Source: Ancistrus triradiatus
Lineage: Eukaryota; Chordata; Actinopteri; Siluriformes; Loricariidae
NCBI GenBank assembly: GCA_025084515.1
Contig: JAJAGP010000252.1
Coordinates: 290,001 to 354,000, forward strand
Direction of reading: 5' to 3'
Length of the DNA stretch: 64,000 nt
This document shows positions 1 through 10,271 of this stretch, piece after piece. The number at the start of each line of letters is the position of its first letter. The first letter of the stretch is position 1. Under the pieces are notes generated by a model that searched no databases, had not been told where the DNA came from, and saw only the letters and a program-made list of their open reading frames with translations. A program made the translations under genes and the position numbers.

Positions 1-1378
1 GTGCATTTAGATTCTGTTCATCGTCCCCGAGAGATCAGGTGCCATTTATTCGCTCAGACTCGGATCGAACCGCTTCAGGACGCCATCGAGCGACTTCTGA
101 AGGAATTCCTGTTGTTATTTTAATCATAACAGTGCTACATTAACTTTAACATCATTCCAATTGAACGTGGCTGTAAGCAAGAACCTATCATACGCAGAAC
201 GAGCTCCAGTCTGGATGCTCTGAGGCATAATTATAACCTAATGAGCTTACCTTTGTATTAAGACGATTAGAATCATGAGCGTTCGGATCTATCATCCATA
301 TTATTAAAGCCTAACGCCGGTTTTATGCCGGATTACGAGCTCAGCGTGCATCCGCTCTTGCTGAAGGATAATTATAGCACGCCGATGGTAACTTTATATC
401 AGGATCGTTATATTTAGATGCGGCCTGACTTTGTTTCAAAAGTGAAAAATGTGGTCTGTGGCTGATTTTAGCAATTAAAACGTTTACAGGGACTTTTATC
501 TGACCAGGTGTGAATCACATTCGTAGTCGGAGAGTATTTGGAGCCTATTCTCTCTAGATCACGAAATATAAATGCAATGCAGGAAAGCGGTGATACCCTT
601 AGGCTCAGTGCTTTATTTCTGCTCCGTTGCAAAAGCATGCTGAGGTTCTCGGTTTCCAGTGAAATCTGGTGTTTATTCGTGTGGATTCGATGCAGGATGC
701 AGAGCTCCTGCAGGTCCAGTAGATGTGGTTAAGGATCGTGAGAATCCCTCTAAATGCACTGCAGAATGACACAGACTTTATTAATCAAATCAAATGTTCT
801 CCAGGATCTCACTCATATTTTGGGTTTAGGGATAAGGCTGTTTGTCTGCACCGATCTTGGTGCTGCAGAGATGCCTGCTGCTGAGCACCCAATCATATTG
901 ATTTTGAACAGCGTACATCATATTGATTGTAGCCTTAATTAAAACATATTTTACAGCTCGGCCTGATTGAGTGTACGACAGCCATGAGAGTCAAGGTTCG
1001 AATTCTTCCGAGCATTAATAGAGCCGAGCCTGAGAGGTATTTGATGGGATTGGAAGGACACTTATTACTGTGTTTAAATAGTCAATCAGGAACCTTCAGC
1101 CGCTCGCTAGATGTCAAGGGCGTTGAAAGGAGCGACGAGGAAGAGAAGCCGATTGATGTATGCTATCACATTTCTGCACCTCCTGATCATGAAGGCATTT
1201 TAATTACGTCTAAAACATCATTAGCAGCAGGCACTCAAAGCCGCAGAGCTCCATTTTCAAACACACACACACACAACGCTGACCTTGGATCTCTCCGACA
1301 GGAGTGCATTTTGTAATTATTTCTCGTCTCATTGTTTCGTCTCTTAAGCGTACTCATCCTGATCTCATTCCTCCACAG
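1..1378. other. Sequence upstream of the cdh8 start-codon exon (intron or 5' flank)
   Basis: No coding exon, RNA gene or recognisable transposon was found. Base composition is moderate, and the first 450 bases look non-repetitive. A short CA run lies near 1260-1274. It is probably an intron separating a non-coding first exon from the start-codon exon, because an acceptor occurs at 1377-1378. A promoter cannot be recognised with confidence. Confidence 0.4.
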
Positions 1379-1393
1379 GAGATTCTCGCCGCT

Positions 1394-1426
1394 ATGGCTC
1401 GGAGACAAACCGCAGCTTCTCCGTGA
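1394..1426 (+). promoter_or_regulatory. Upstream ORF 1 in the cdh8 5' UTR (10 codons plus stop)
   Basis: An ATG at 1394 has a strong start context (G at -3, G at +4) and runs to TGA at 1424-1426, all inside the inferred 5' UTR. If the exon begins at 1379, scanning ribosomes meet this start 15 bases after the splice junction and before the cadherin start. This predicts translational damping. That the ORF is translated is inference. Confidence 0.4.
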
Positions 1427-1439
1427 CCCTCGTCGAACC

Positions 1440-1463
1440 ATGAACTCCGGGATACGAGAGTGA
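1440..1463 (+). promoter_or_regulatory. Upstream ORF 2 in the cdh8 5' UTR (7 codons plus stop)
   Basis: A second upstream ATG at 1440 has A at -3 and A at +4 and ends at TGA 1461-1463, 46 bases before the main ATG. It does not overlap the main frame, so reinitiation at 1510 is possible. No function is demonstrated. Confidence 0.35.
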
Positions 1464-1509
1464 AGCAAGAACCAGAACGAGACGAGAAGCGAAGAGACGA
1501 GACGAGAAG

Positions 1510-1758
1510 ATGCCCGAGGAGATGCAGCAAGACGTATGGACTCGGATCTTGCTGGCGTGGATTACCTGCGTACGCTTGTGCTCCTCTGCGCCGTTCCCCA
1601 ATCAGTCGCAGAGTTTAGAAACGAGGCCGGGTTTAGGAGGCGACGCTCCGGCGCTGGAAGGACAGCGTGTCCTCAGCCGGGCCAAAAGAGGATGGGTTTG
1701 GAATCAAATGTTTGTGTTGGAGGAATTCTCTGGACCCGATCCGATCCTCGTTGGCAGG
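1510..1758 (+). CDS. cdh8: Cadherin-8 (type II classical cadherin), N-terminal 83 residues, first coding exon
   Basis: Type II cadherins are single-pass membrane proteins that mediate calcium-dependent cell adhesion, mainly in the nervous system for cadherin-8. Residues 1-27 form a signal peptide with hydrophobic core ILLAWITCV and cleavage near SSA. Residues 28-56 are the propeptide, with an NQS sequon at 31-33. RAKR at 57-60 is a furin-type site. The mature protein would begin GWVWNQMF, and W62 and W64 are the two tryptophans that swap between partners in type II cadherins. The following run EEFSGPDPILVGR is the start of EC1 beta-strand A and fits cadherin-8 better than cadherin-11 (which I recall having FFVIEEYTG here). 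The frame is open to a phase-0 donor after R83. The ATG is chosen because the signal peptide follows directly and position -3 is A. The remaining exons (rest of EC1 to the cytoplasmic tail) are outside the window. Family assignment is very secure and the cdh8 subtype fairly secure. Confidence 0.93.
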
Positions 1759-1764
1759 GTGAGT

Positions 1765-2760
1765 CATTTGCTGGGTATTAAGCTCGCTTATCTCGCAGAA
1801 ACATTAATTTCTGCTTTATGAATGCCTCTGCACCACGGGGTTTTCGGAAGGGTGCGCGTCAAGGAAGGGGGAAAAGCTGGCATGGGGTGAGACGATGGAA
1901 TTCTCTTCAAAATGCCAGCTGAGAAAATGTGGCTTGTGATGATATTGAGGGAAGATGGAGACGTTTCATGCAGCAGGTGGTTGTGGAGCATTAAAGGTCC
2001 AAAGGGTGATAAGAGGTACAGGAAACAGCCCTTAGGACTGAGATTGGAGGATCTATTGCCTAGAAAGCCAGCATGGCACGTTCTACCCCAAGATATTTAC
2101 CAAGATATCTCAAAGTTTTTACATTGGTGCTGAATGATCAGAAGGTGCTATTGATAGCAATCGATACGTTTACTGCTGGATTTTTTGGATTCAATACCTT
2201 TGGAGGCCAAGTCAAAGCTTTGTGCATGAAAGTAATGAAATGCAAACGTGTAACTTGGCCACGAATGGCGCTATGCACTATGCCCTCGTGCTGAACGCCG
2301 CACAAAAATTTGCTGAGGTTTTAAATTAAAATAACGAGACACAATCTACGCAGGAACAAACCTGGCCCACGATTTATTGGGCAACCTACTGAAAATGAGT
2401 CTGGCAAACGTCTGAGTGCCTCTGCAGATGATTTTTGTGAGGTCTTGGAACTTTATCGGCTTGTTAACGGGGCAATAAAAGTGCAGAAATGTCTTATTTA
2501 AGTTTGTCCTTGCACAGCTCATGTGTCGTCTTTTCAGTTAGGAAATCGGCACTACGTGTAATCTGGGTGCAGCCCCTGGATAGCTGGATGTTTGTAGGCT
2601 TTTTACTGCTGAAATAAAGGTAGCTGAAGCTCCTTGATTGCTCAGTATGCTGGTGTGTATGAAATGCCAAATGCAAATATCAAAAACATTAAAACCACGG
2701 ACAGAACGAATAATGTACAACGTAGATTGTCTGGTACATGTCGGTTGTGTGAAATGTTTA
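1765..2760. other. Intronic sequence with no recognised element
   Basis: Ordinary mixed-composition sequence directly after the exon. Short open frames here resemble no family. A weak Tc1-like relationship may begin around 2690 and continues into the next element. Confidence 0.4.
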
Positions 2761-3225
2761 GGATTAAAGACCTGAGCCAATTTAACACAGGCCAGATCAT
2801 TGGGGCCAGTAGGGGTGGACGATATGGTAAAAATATTATATCACGATAATCATGATACACGATATTTATCACAATACATGTGATTCCAGACAAGATGCAT
2901 CGGTAGCGACAGACTTAAAAACTACTCTTCAAATATTATCCCGTATTTTGTAAAGTGATTTATATTTAAAAGTGTCACACTTCATCCAATTAATCGGCAT
3001 TAATTATGCTCTTTATCATTAAAAATGCAGTGTTTCATTGTCCTTTAAACACTGAAGATATACTCAATATGTTCATAAAAGCATATTGCCTACCGTGATA
3101 ACAAAATGTGTCACGATACGATAAGATATCATTATATTGCCCACCCCTAATGGCCAGACGACTGGGTTGGACCATCTTCTAAACAGCTAGGTGTGTGGGG
3201 TGCCCCCGATGGCCCAGACTTACGA
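2761..3225 (+). mobile_element. Tc1-like transposon scrap, split by a hAT element
   Basis: The sequence on each side of the hAT insertion (before 2810 and after 3149) translates in pieces such as QFNTGQII and MARRLG. These resemble the N-terminal helix-turn-helix of a common fish Tc1-like transposase. Only a few dozen codons remain and no terminal inverted repeats are visible. The assignment rests on remembered family motifs and is moderate. Confidence 0.4.
2810..3149. mobile_element. Short non-autonomous hAT-type element, copy 1 (340 bp)
   Basis: The ends are TAGGGGTGG (2810-2818) and CCACCCCTA (3141-3149), a perfect 9-bp terminal inverted repeat of the TAGGGGTG type seen in hAT elements. 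Flanking 8-mers GGGGCCAG (2802-2809) and ATGGCCAG (3150-3157) match at 6 of 8 positions, as expected for an aged hAT target duplication. The interior is AT-rich with motifs such as ACGATATTTATCAC and has no coding capacity. Related copies are at 42081-42406 and, truncated, near 51968-52075. Confidence 0.75.
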
Positions 3226-3229
3226 TATT

Positions 3230-3900
3230 TCGACTTTATGATCGGAATCCGATCACAAACATAAAAACACACTCTGCAGAAACCATACTTTTTATTTTCC
3301 TGGTCAAGTGATACGTAGTATACGCAGTAGGCCTACTCTAACGCACTTGGATACGTAAGTCATAGGAAATCACGTGGCGGGAGTGATGAGCAATGGGAAA
3401 TGTAGTGTTTTGTTGCGGCCATGTTTTAAACGTGTTTAATGTAGCCTACGGCATGATATAAACAGTACAATAAACTCCTCTTAAACTTCCCTTACGATGG
3501 ATTTGTCGGAACGTATCCACGTTGTAAATCGTGGTATTAAGTGCTCATTTTCATAGCAATGCGGTAACATACAGGAAGGATAAAAATCATCAGTTATATC
3601 AAACTTTAACGCAACAGTAACGACACAAACCACATTTTTTGAAGACAAGGTTGAAGTGGAAACCCCAAAAGGAAGCACCACAAATAGTACTGCGAAAGCC
3701 AGATAGCACAGGTACGTCACACAGCCGAAAACAGAGCTGAATCAAACAACAATAACAAAAACAGCTAAAGATAGGAGTTTTAAACAACTTCTAGTTTTAA
3801 CAGTTGATCATTTTTACTACTTAGCAACATCGCAATTGCTCTGTTCAAAGTGCAGAGAGCTACTAATAATAAAATTTAGCTACTAATAGCCGCACTTCTG
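3230..3900. other. Unassigned intronic sequence
   Basis: No recognisable gene or repeat family. Short open frames on the - strand around 3481-3787 show no family resemblance. Confidence 0.35.
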
Positions 3901-3902
3901 AC

Positions 3903-4310
3903 TCTGGGACCGGATTCATGAAAGTGCCTTAAGACAGAAGATCTTCTGAAACATGGGTTTCTCAAGAGACAAATTACTTAAAATTGTTCTTCTTCAAATA
4001 ACTTATTATTTTCAGAACAAGTGGTATTCTTGAAAAAGTTCTGTTCTTAAATGTTTTCTTAACTTTACGATAGCCTCACACTCATCTTAGGCTGTAAGAG
4101 TCGACAAGATAAGCATCGAAATTTAAAACTTTAAATGGCTTTCGGCTGTTTTCCAATGAGGTTTTTTCCCCATCACCACCATCACCTCTATTTCTTGTTT
4201 GCTAATTTTTTTAGAGTGCTTGGTTTAATATTTTTTCTCGCTGATTGGATTAAACTACATGTAAATAACATTAAGGACCGATCCCTGATTACATTATATT
4301 TTATTATTGG
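3903..4310. repeat. CTTAAG-rich inverted-repeat element, partial copy
   Basis: It starts with GGGACCGGATTCATGAAAG, the same end motif as at 48956 and 60194, followed by many CTTAA/TTCTTAA words. The interior shares CTTAGGCTGTAAGAGT with the copy near 49380 (reverse orientation) and a TTGGTTTAAT block with the copy at 60.5 kb. No matching right end is visible, so the copy is truncated. Confidence 0.55.
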
Positions 4311-4884
4311 TGGACACCTGGAACATGGTGGTGATATTTACTTTTTGGACCTGCTCTTACATTCTGTTTGTTTAAAGCAGTTGTACCGGTACAAGTCTAA
4401 GTACTTTTGTTATTTCACTTCTTTTGTGGTCATTTATTGAAGAAAAATGAGTTTGGCTGCTATTTTCTGTTACAAATCAGCCTTTAAAACAGACATGAAA
4501 ACTAAACATGATGCCTAAAAAATCATGATATGAAATTTTTGCCCAATCCACCACGTCTTGTGCCGAAACCAGACGGCTTCACTGTGTACTGGTTCTGATA
4601 TATTACAGCTGGCTCAATGCCTCAGGGTCCAGACCTGTCTGGTTCCACACTTCATTTTTGGTGGTTCTAGTTAAGGATCTGGTTGGTATCAGGGCCTGGA
4701 ATCAGTTTGGATTTGACAGATTTTCCGATCGGATCTGCTTCTAGGCTGTGGAGGTTTAACCCTTTAAGACCTGGAGTTACTAATCATCTCTACAGGGGTG
4801 GCTTAGGGATTAAGGATCTGAACTGTTTATAAAAAAGTTATTCATGAAAAAGAGGATTCTACAGCTATTTACAAAGTCAGAATC
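4311..4884. other. Unassigned intronic sequence
   Basis: Mixed-composition sequence with no recognised element. A short His-rich open frame begins just upstream at 4135 and is not supported as a gene. Confidence 0.3.
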
Positions 4885-6125
4885 GATTATTTAAATGTTA
4901 ACTGATAATGTAATGCTGAAAAAGAAAAATGTATAAAAATATAATAGAGAAAATAATAATAAGAAGAAATATGTAAAAGAAAAAAAATAACAGAAGAAAA
5001 CAAATAATGTAAATAAATCCAGGATAAAAAGGCAAAAGCAAGAAAAGGAAGTAAAAAAAACCAATGAAATAAAATGAATAAAATAAAAAATAAAAACAAA
5101 AAATAACAAATAATGGAAAAAGAAAGAAAGGAAATAGAAGAGAATATAGAAAATGATAAAATGGGAAAATCAGAAAAAAATGAGAAAAGAAAAAATATAG
5201 AAAATAAAGATGAGGAAAGAAAGAGAAATAAGGCAAAATTACCAAACAGAAAAAGACAGAAGAATACACAAAAGACAAAAGTAAAAATGATACAAATGAG
5301 AAAATTATACAAATGTGAAAAATAATTCAAGAAAAAATACAGAAAATATAATAGAGAAAATAATATTAATAATAATAATAATAATAAGCAGAAGAAGAAG
5401 AAGTAATATATAAAAGAAAAAAGAACAGAAGTAAACAAAGAATGTAAAAAAATCCAGGATAAAAAGGCAAAAGCAAGAGAAGGAAGGAAACAAGTTAAAC
5501 AAATAAAGAAAGGGAGGAAAAAATTTAAGAAAGACAAAAAAATAATGGTAAAAGAAAAAATACTGAAAAAGTAGAAACAATTGTTAAAGATAAATGTAAA
5601 GAAAGACAGATTAAAAGGGGCCAAAGATAACAACAGAAAAAAATTAACAAAAAAGACAAAATATGAAAAAACATATTTCCTTTCATTTCATTCAAGATTT
5701 ATTCCCAAATTGGAAATTTATCTGTGAGAGTGAAAAGGCTTAAAGTGGTTTGGGGTAAGGCTGGCATTACAATCTACAACCAGAACAAAACCAAAGTCAT
5801 GGAATCCTATAAAGAAAAAAAAAGAGGAAGGAAACAAGGGAAAAAAGTTAAATAAATAAAGAAAGGTAGAAAAACAAAAGGAAAGGAAAATAAAAAATGA
5901 CAGAAAGAAAGGAAACGAAAATTTTTTTTTAGAAAAAGATAGAAACATAAAAGTATAACAAGAAAGTAATGATAAAAAGATGTAATGGATGTAATGGAAA
6001 TGAAAATAAAGAAGAGGAAAGAAAGAGAAATAGAAAGAAAGAGTAAACAAAGTAACCAAAAAAGAAAGGACAAAATAGCAAAAGTAAGACAAAAGCAAAG
6101 TCATGGAATCACTGTGAGAAAAAAA
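4885..6125. repeat. Polypurine (A/G-rich) low-complexity tract with internal duplication
   Basis: For about 1.2 kb the + strand is dominated by A and G (AAAGAAAAAG-type words). Two segments, about 4920-5060 and 5355-5500, share an almost identical block including TCCAGGATAAAAAGGCAAAAGC (5024 and 5453). A third diverged segment lies at 5810-6090, and the phrase AAAGTCATGGAATC occurs at about 5792 and 6098. This indicates tandem duplication of a unit of roughly 430 bp. The long Phe/Leu/Ser-rich open frames on the - strand are by-products of the bias. Confidence 0.75.
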
Positions 6126-6830
6126 TTAAGTCCTGTATAGAAAACAAGATGCAGCGATAATCGATTAATATTCGCATCACAGACCTGTGAATCATAATCG
6201 AATCGAATCAAGAGGTGCCCAGAGATTCTAAGCCGTACTGGACACAGATCTTGCATGATCCTAAAGACAGAAGTGACTCAGTATTGAGTCTGAGCTCTAA
6301 TAACGATAATATATCAAAAATAGATCTAGTCCCAGGTTCTAATGTATCACCTGGATGTTAAGAGTGCTGAGTGTGAACACTCTGCAGACTCGGTGTAAAC
6401 GATACCCTGTAATATTTTACTTATGTTGTGCTTTTTACTCCAGAACACCAACAGAACTGTGGATTTTTCCAAGGTGTGTATAAAACCTTTTAAACATTTA
6501 TCGGTCGTGATCCAGGGGGTGAGCTGTGTGAGGTATTTGCTGCTGAGGGAAAGAAGCCAAGGCAGCTTGTTTGGAGATCTCAGCAAGTGTGAACCTGCAG
6601 AGACCCAACCTGCCTCTGTTTTCACCTCCAAACACTCAGAAGCATTTTCCAGCAAAGAAACACCTCAGATTTTCTTTGTTTCTAACACACTGTTTATAAA
6701 CATTTCTACACGTTTGTCTCTAGATTATATTAGGTCTCAACATCTATTACGTTAACTATTATGAGATGGGAAGCCTTTATTTAATTTTATAAACCACAAT
6801 TAAAGCTGAAATGTCTCGTTTCAGTTTCAT
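6126..6830. other. Unassigned intronic sequence
   Basis: A short patch at 6150-6210 (GATAATCGATTAATATTCG) looks like a hAT-derived scrap. Otherwise no recognised element. Confidence 0.3.
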
Positions 6831-7029
6831 ACATTTACATTTACAGCATTTAGCAGACGCCCTTATCCAGAGCGACTTACAATTGGTACAGTCTTACAAT
6901 CCAAGCAATTGTGGGTTAAGGGTCTTGATCAAGGACCCAACAGTGGCAGCTTGGCAGTGGTGGGATTTGAACCCTGGACCTTCGGATCCATAGTCCAGTA
7001 CCTTAACCGCTAGGTTACCACAGTCCCAC
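6831..7029 (-). mobile_element. tRNA-derived SINE, copy 1
   Basis: Read on the - strand it starts with a tRNA-like head containing an A-box-like GTGGTAACCTAGCGG and a B-box-like GGTTCAAATCCC. It ends in the tail TCGCTCTGGATAAGGGCG followed by GTCTGCTAAATG and TGTAAATGTA. This is the LINE-like tail common to teleost SINEs of the V-SINE/DANA style. Five copies occur in this window. Exact family naming needs a repeat library. Confidence 0.8.
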
Positions 7030-7080
7030 ATGAAGCCCACGAAGCCCCTCCCTCAGGCCCACTGTACTAACAACTTAGTT

Positions 7081-7312
7081 TGAGGATTGGAACTGGTACT
7101 GGAACATCTTTTTATGAGGACTGAAACTGGTACCAGAACATCTTAGTATGAAGACTGGAACTGGTCCCAGAACATCTTATTGAGAGGACTGGAACTGGTA
7201 TCAGAACATCTTAGTATGAGGACTGGAACGGGTAGCAGAACATCTTCGTGAGAGGTTTGGAACTGGTACCAGAACATCTTGACATGAGGACTGGAACTGA
7301 TACTGGAAGTAG
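7081..7312. repeat. 34-bp minisatellite, about 7 copies
   Basis: A tandem unit of 34-35 bp, roughly TGAGGACTGGAACTGGTACC followed by AGAACATCTTAGTA, is repeated from 7081 to about 7312 with moderate divergence. It starts about 50 bp after a SINE end. It encodes nothing recognisable. Confidence 0.85.
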
Positions 7313-7689
7313 ATCCCAGAGAGAAAACAGAATTTGTAGTTAGTTGTTTTTTAGGAACACATTTGTGCAAGTTTAGCTTAAACATTGTTATATTTTGTAC
7401 ATTTTTGACCACATTTTAGGTTGTTTTGCTTGACTCCATATTTCTCTCTGTAGTGGAGATAAAATGAGGAATCTGTGCTGCAATCTGCAAACACACAAGT
7501 GTTGGAGTCACCTGAGTGTCTGTAGGAGTTTAGAGCGTGATATATCGCGCTTTGCCAGTGGATCGTTTAGCTTAATGTACTTCAGGGCCAGAGTGCTGAT
7601 TGAGGTTCTGTCCTCAACCCCAGCGAGGTGGAAAACGTTCTCCGATCCTGAAGTTTGGCAGCGACTCAGCTAATTACAATTTCTCCATC

Positions 7690-8060
7690 ACTCCCTCGTT
7701 CTGTCACTCACACCATTCCCGCATGTTTTTGCTTTTAGCAAATGACACGTGAATAAAATACACAATTTTTTTCCCTTCCTAATATCACAGGGACATAATG
7801 AACATCCTTAATACCATATCCATTTTTCATGAGCTGCAATTAAAAGGTCTTTTTTAATGGATTGCTGCTTCGCGGCTTTTGATCCGTCGAAATAAATAAA
7901 CAAAGCAATAATCGAGCTCCTGCACAGATCTCGGAGGTACAATGCTGAATTAGCCAGATGCTTTTAGGCTTCCTCTGCGTGTGACTGATCGAAATAACCA
8001 GCAGCTCAATTCAGATTTTTCAGGCATCCCAGTACTGCGTTTAGCACAAATAACCCATTC
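7690..8060. promoter_or_regulatory. Candidate conserved non-coding element
   Basis: A non-repetitive stretch with balanced composition and several developmental-factor-like words: ACGTGAATAAAAT, GCAATTAAAAG, AATAAATAAACAAAG (forkhead/Sox-like) and GCTGAATTAGCC. It sits between two repeat-rich blocks yet is free of them. Conservation is not visible from one sequence, so this is only a candidate. Confidence 0.25.
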
Positions 8061-8304
8061 TGTATTTTACCACGCAGTTTGGTTCTTTATTTCGTTTTGT
8101 GCCGGGTGAAGTGCTGGTGAAGGTTTCCCTCAGAGCAGATAAGTAAGATGTTGGGGCGAGATAGGAAAGGAAGTGATTGAAAAGCTTTCTGCTCCATCTC
8201 TCTCCTCATCACATCAGATCCTGCAGTAAGAAGGTCCTCACACACTCTGTCTCCTTCCCTAATTAAAAAAATAAATCAAATCAAGTGTAGGTGTATGTGT
8301 GGGA

Positions 8305-9680
8305 ATGGGTAAATGTTAGTGTTACTGAGGTAAAGGTCCTGGTAACTGAGGTAAAGATCATGGTTTTTGAGGTAAAGTTTATTATTATGGGGTGACATTT
8401 TTGTTAATGAGGTTAAGATTATTGTTACCGAGGTAAAGGTTAGAGTTACTGAGACAAATGCTAGTGCTTCTGAGCTCAAGGTCATAGTAACTGAGGTAAA
8501 GGTTTTGGTAAGTTTAGGGTTACTGAGGTGCCTTTTGGTTATTGAGGTTAAGATCATTGTTACTAAGGTAAAAGTTACTGAGGTAAAGTTTAGGGTTACA
8601 GAGGTGACGTGTTTTGTTCCTGAGGTTAAGATCATGGTTACTGAGATAAAGATTAGTGTTACTGAGGTTATTGTTAGTGTTACTGTGGTAGAAGTCATGG
8701 TTACTGAGGTAAAAGTCATGGTTACTGAGGTTAAGATCATGGTTACTGAGGTAAAAGTCATTGCTATTGTTACTGAGGTTAAGGTTGTTACTAAAATTCA
8801 TGGTTACTGAGGTAAAGTTTAGGATTACAGAGGTTAGTGATACTGAGAAAACTGCTAATGTTACTGAGCTCCAGGTCATGGTAACTGAGATAAAAGTTAT
8901 GATAATTTCATGATTAAAGAGGTGACTTTTTTGTTACTGAGGTTAAGGTTAGTGTTACTGAGGTTAACGCTTTTGTTGCTGAGTAGTTGTAAAATGGTAG
9001 TTTTCCTGTAGTTATCGTTATTGTAACTGAGGTTAACTTTATGGTTATTGAGGCAAAAGTCATTGTTACTGAAGTTATTGTTGCTGTTACTGAGGCAAAG
9101 GTCCTAGTAACTGAGGTCATGATTTCTGAGGTTAAGGTCATGGTTACTGGGGTAAAGTGTAGTGTTATGGAGTTACTGTTATTGTGGATAAGGTTGTACT
9201 GAAGTAAAAGTCATGGTTAATGAGGTAAATGTTGGTGTAGCTGAGGTAAAAGTCATGGTTACTGAGGTAAATGGTAGGATTAGTGAAGTAAAAGTTATGG
9301 TTACTGAGGTAAATGTTAGCGTTGCTGAGATAAAAGGTGGTTACTGAGGTAAAAGTTAACTTTGCTGAGGTAAAAGTTGTAGTTACTGAGGGATATGTTA
9401 GTGTTGCTGAGATAAAAGTCATGGTTACTGAGGTAAATGTTAACTTTGCTGAGGTAAAGTCATGGTTACTGAGGTAAATGTTAATTTTGCTGAGGTAAAA
9501 ATGATGGTTACTGAGGTAAATGTTAACTTTGCTGAGGTAAAAATGATGGTTACTGAGGTAAATGTTAACTTTGCTGAGGTAAAAATGATGGTTACTGAGG
9601 TAAATGTTAACTTTACTGAGGTAAAAGTCAAATTTAGGTCATAATTACTGAGGTTTAAGTTACGGTTACTGAGGTTTATT
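8305..9680. repeat. 21-bp minisatellite array (GTTACTGAGGTAAA-type), 1.4 kb
   Basis: The unit is about 21 bp, such as TCATGGTTACTGAGGTAAAAG, repeated with variable divergence and spacing. Because the unit is seven codons, both strands show long open frames (VTEVKV on +, TSVTMTF on -). These are not genes. The most homogeneous part is the 42-bp subarray at 9421-9629. Confidence 0.9.
9421..9629. repeat. 42-bp higher-order repeat inside the 21-bp array, 5 copies
   Basis: Units begin at 9421, 9462, 9504, 9546 and 9588, with spacings of 41, 42, 42 and 42. Each unit joins two diverged 21-mers: one with GTTACTGAGGTAAATGTTAA and one with CTTTGCTGAGGTAAAAATG. The near identity of the units points to recent amplification of a dimer. 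Confidence 0.9.
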
Positions 9681-9689
9681 CTAATTCAG

Positions 9690-10180
9690 ACTATACTTGG
9701 GTTCAGGTTCAGTTTCTAGAGGTTAAATGCAGTGTCTCCACTGTTATGAAACAGATCCCCATCCTTGTCCACAGTTCTTCAGTTTGTTCGTCATCAGAAA
9801 AGTCAAACCAAAGTCGAACGACATTTTGATTTTGAATAAATCACTCGGTGCAGCGAATAACCTTCACATCATTCAGAGGAACCGTCCGGTAGAAACAGTT
9901 CTACCTAAAAATGTCAGTCATCCAAAGAACCCCCGAGGGAACGTTTATCTGAGGTATAGGATTTCTACGGTCGGGGTTTGGGTAAGGTTATGGATTCGAA
10001 ATACAGAACACTTACAAAAAAGTGTGTGTCTGTGTTCAGGTAGCTCTAGCCAATCAGCATGCTGTTCTTGCTCATGTTTTCCTCCTCGTTTCTGCAGGTA
10101 TGGGGTTGTGTTGATTACCGAGCTTCCCCCAGCTGAGATTACAACTTTCTGTCCTTTAGCTTTGCCGAGGTTTAATTATA
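9690..10180. other. Unassigned intronic sequence
   Basis: A 190-codon open frame starting at 9727 spans this stretch but ends in the GT/GA microsatellite and has no family resemblance. No element recognised. Confidence 0.35.
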
Positions 10181-10183
10181 CAC

Positions 10184-10185
<2 letters not shown>

Positions 10186-10271
<86 letters not shown>

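Larger units (their letters stand above)
1379..1758 (+). other. cdh8: Exon carrying the cdh8 start codon (5' UTR plus first coding segment)
   Basis: The exon is bounded by a pyrimidine-rich stretch ending in CCACAG (AG at 1377-1378) and by the donor AGG|GTGAGT (GT at 1759-1760). The last 249 bases are coding and the first 131 are 5' UTR. The UTR holds two short upstream ORFs and, just before the start codon (about 1458-1508), a purine-rich run of GAGACGA-like repeats. The 3' boundary is strong because the cadherin-like reading frame stops resembling the family exactly at the donor. The 5' boundary is less certain. If the acceptor is not used, the exon would extend upstream and this could be the first exon of the transcript. 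Confidence 0.75.

Noticed and set aside
1392..1601. Open frames on the - strand opposite the cdh8 exon
   Set aside because: They are antisense shadows of the cadherin exon, which has a strong family match and splice sites on the + strand.
4887..5633. A 248-codon open frame on the - strand, rich in Phe, Leu, Ser and Ile
   Set aside because: It is the complement of an A/G-rich low-complexity tract. Composition alone explains the absence of stops, and the membrane-like appearance is an artefact.
8276..9644. Several 60-160 codon open frames on both strands (TSVTMTF and VTEVKV repeats)
   Set aside because: The tandem unit is 21 bp, a multiple of three, so any stop-free unit gives long open frames. 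No signal, domain or splice context.
7081..9680. CRISPR-like array
   Set aside because: The repeats are contiguous minisatellites without unique spacers, in a vertebrate genome.
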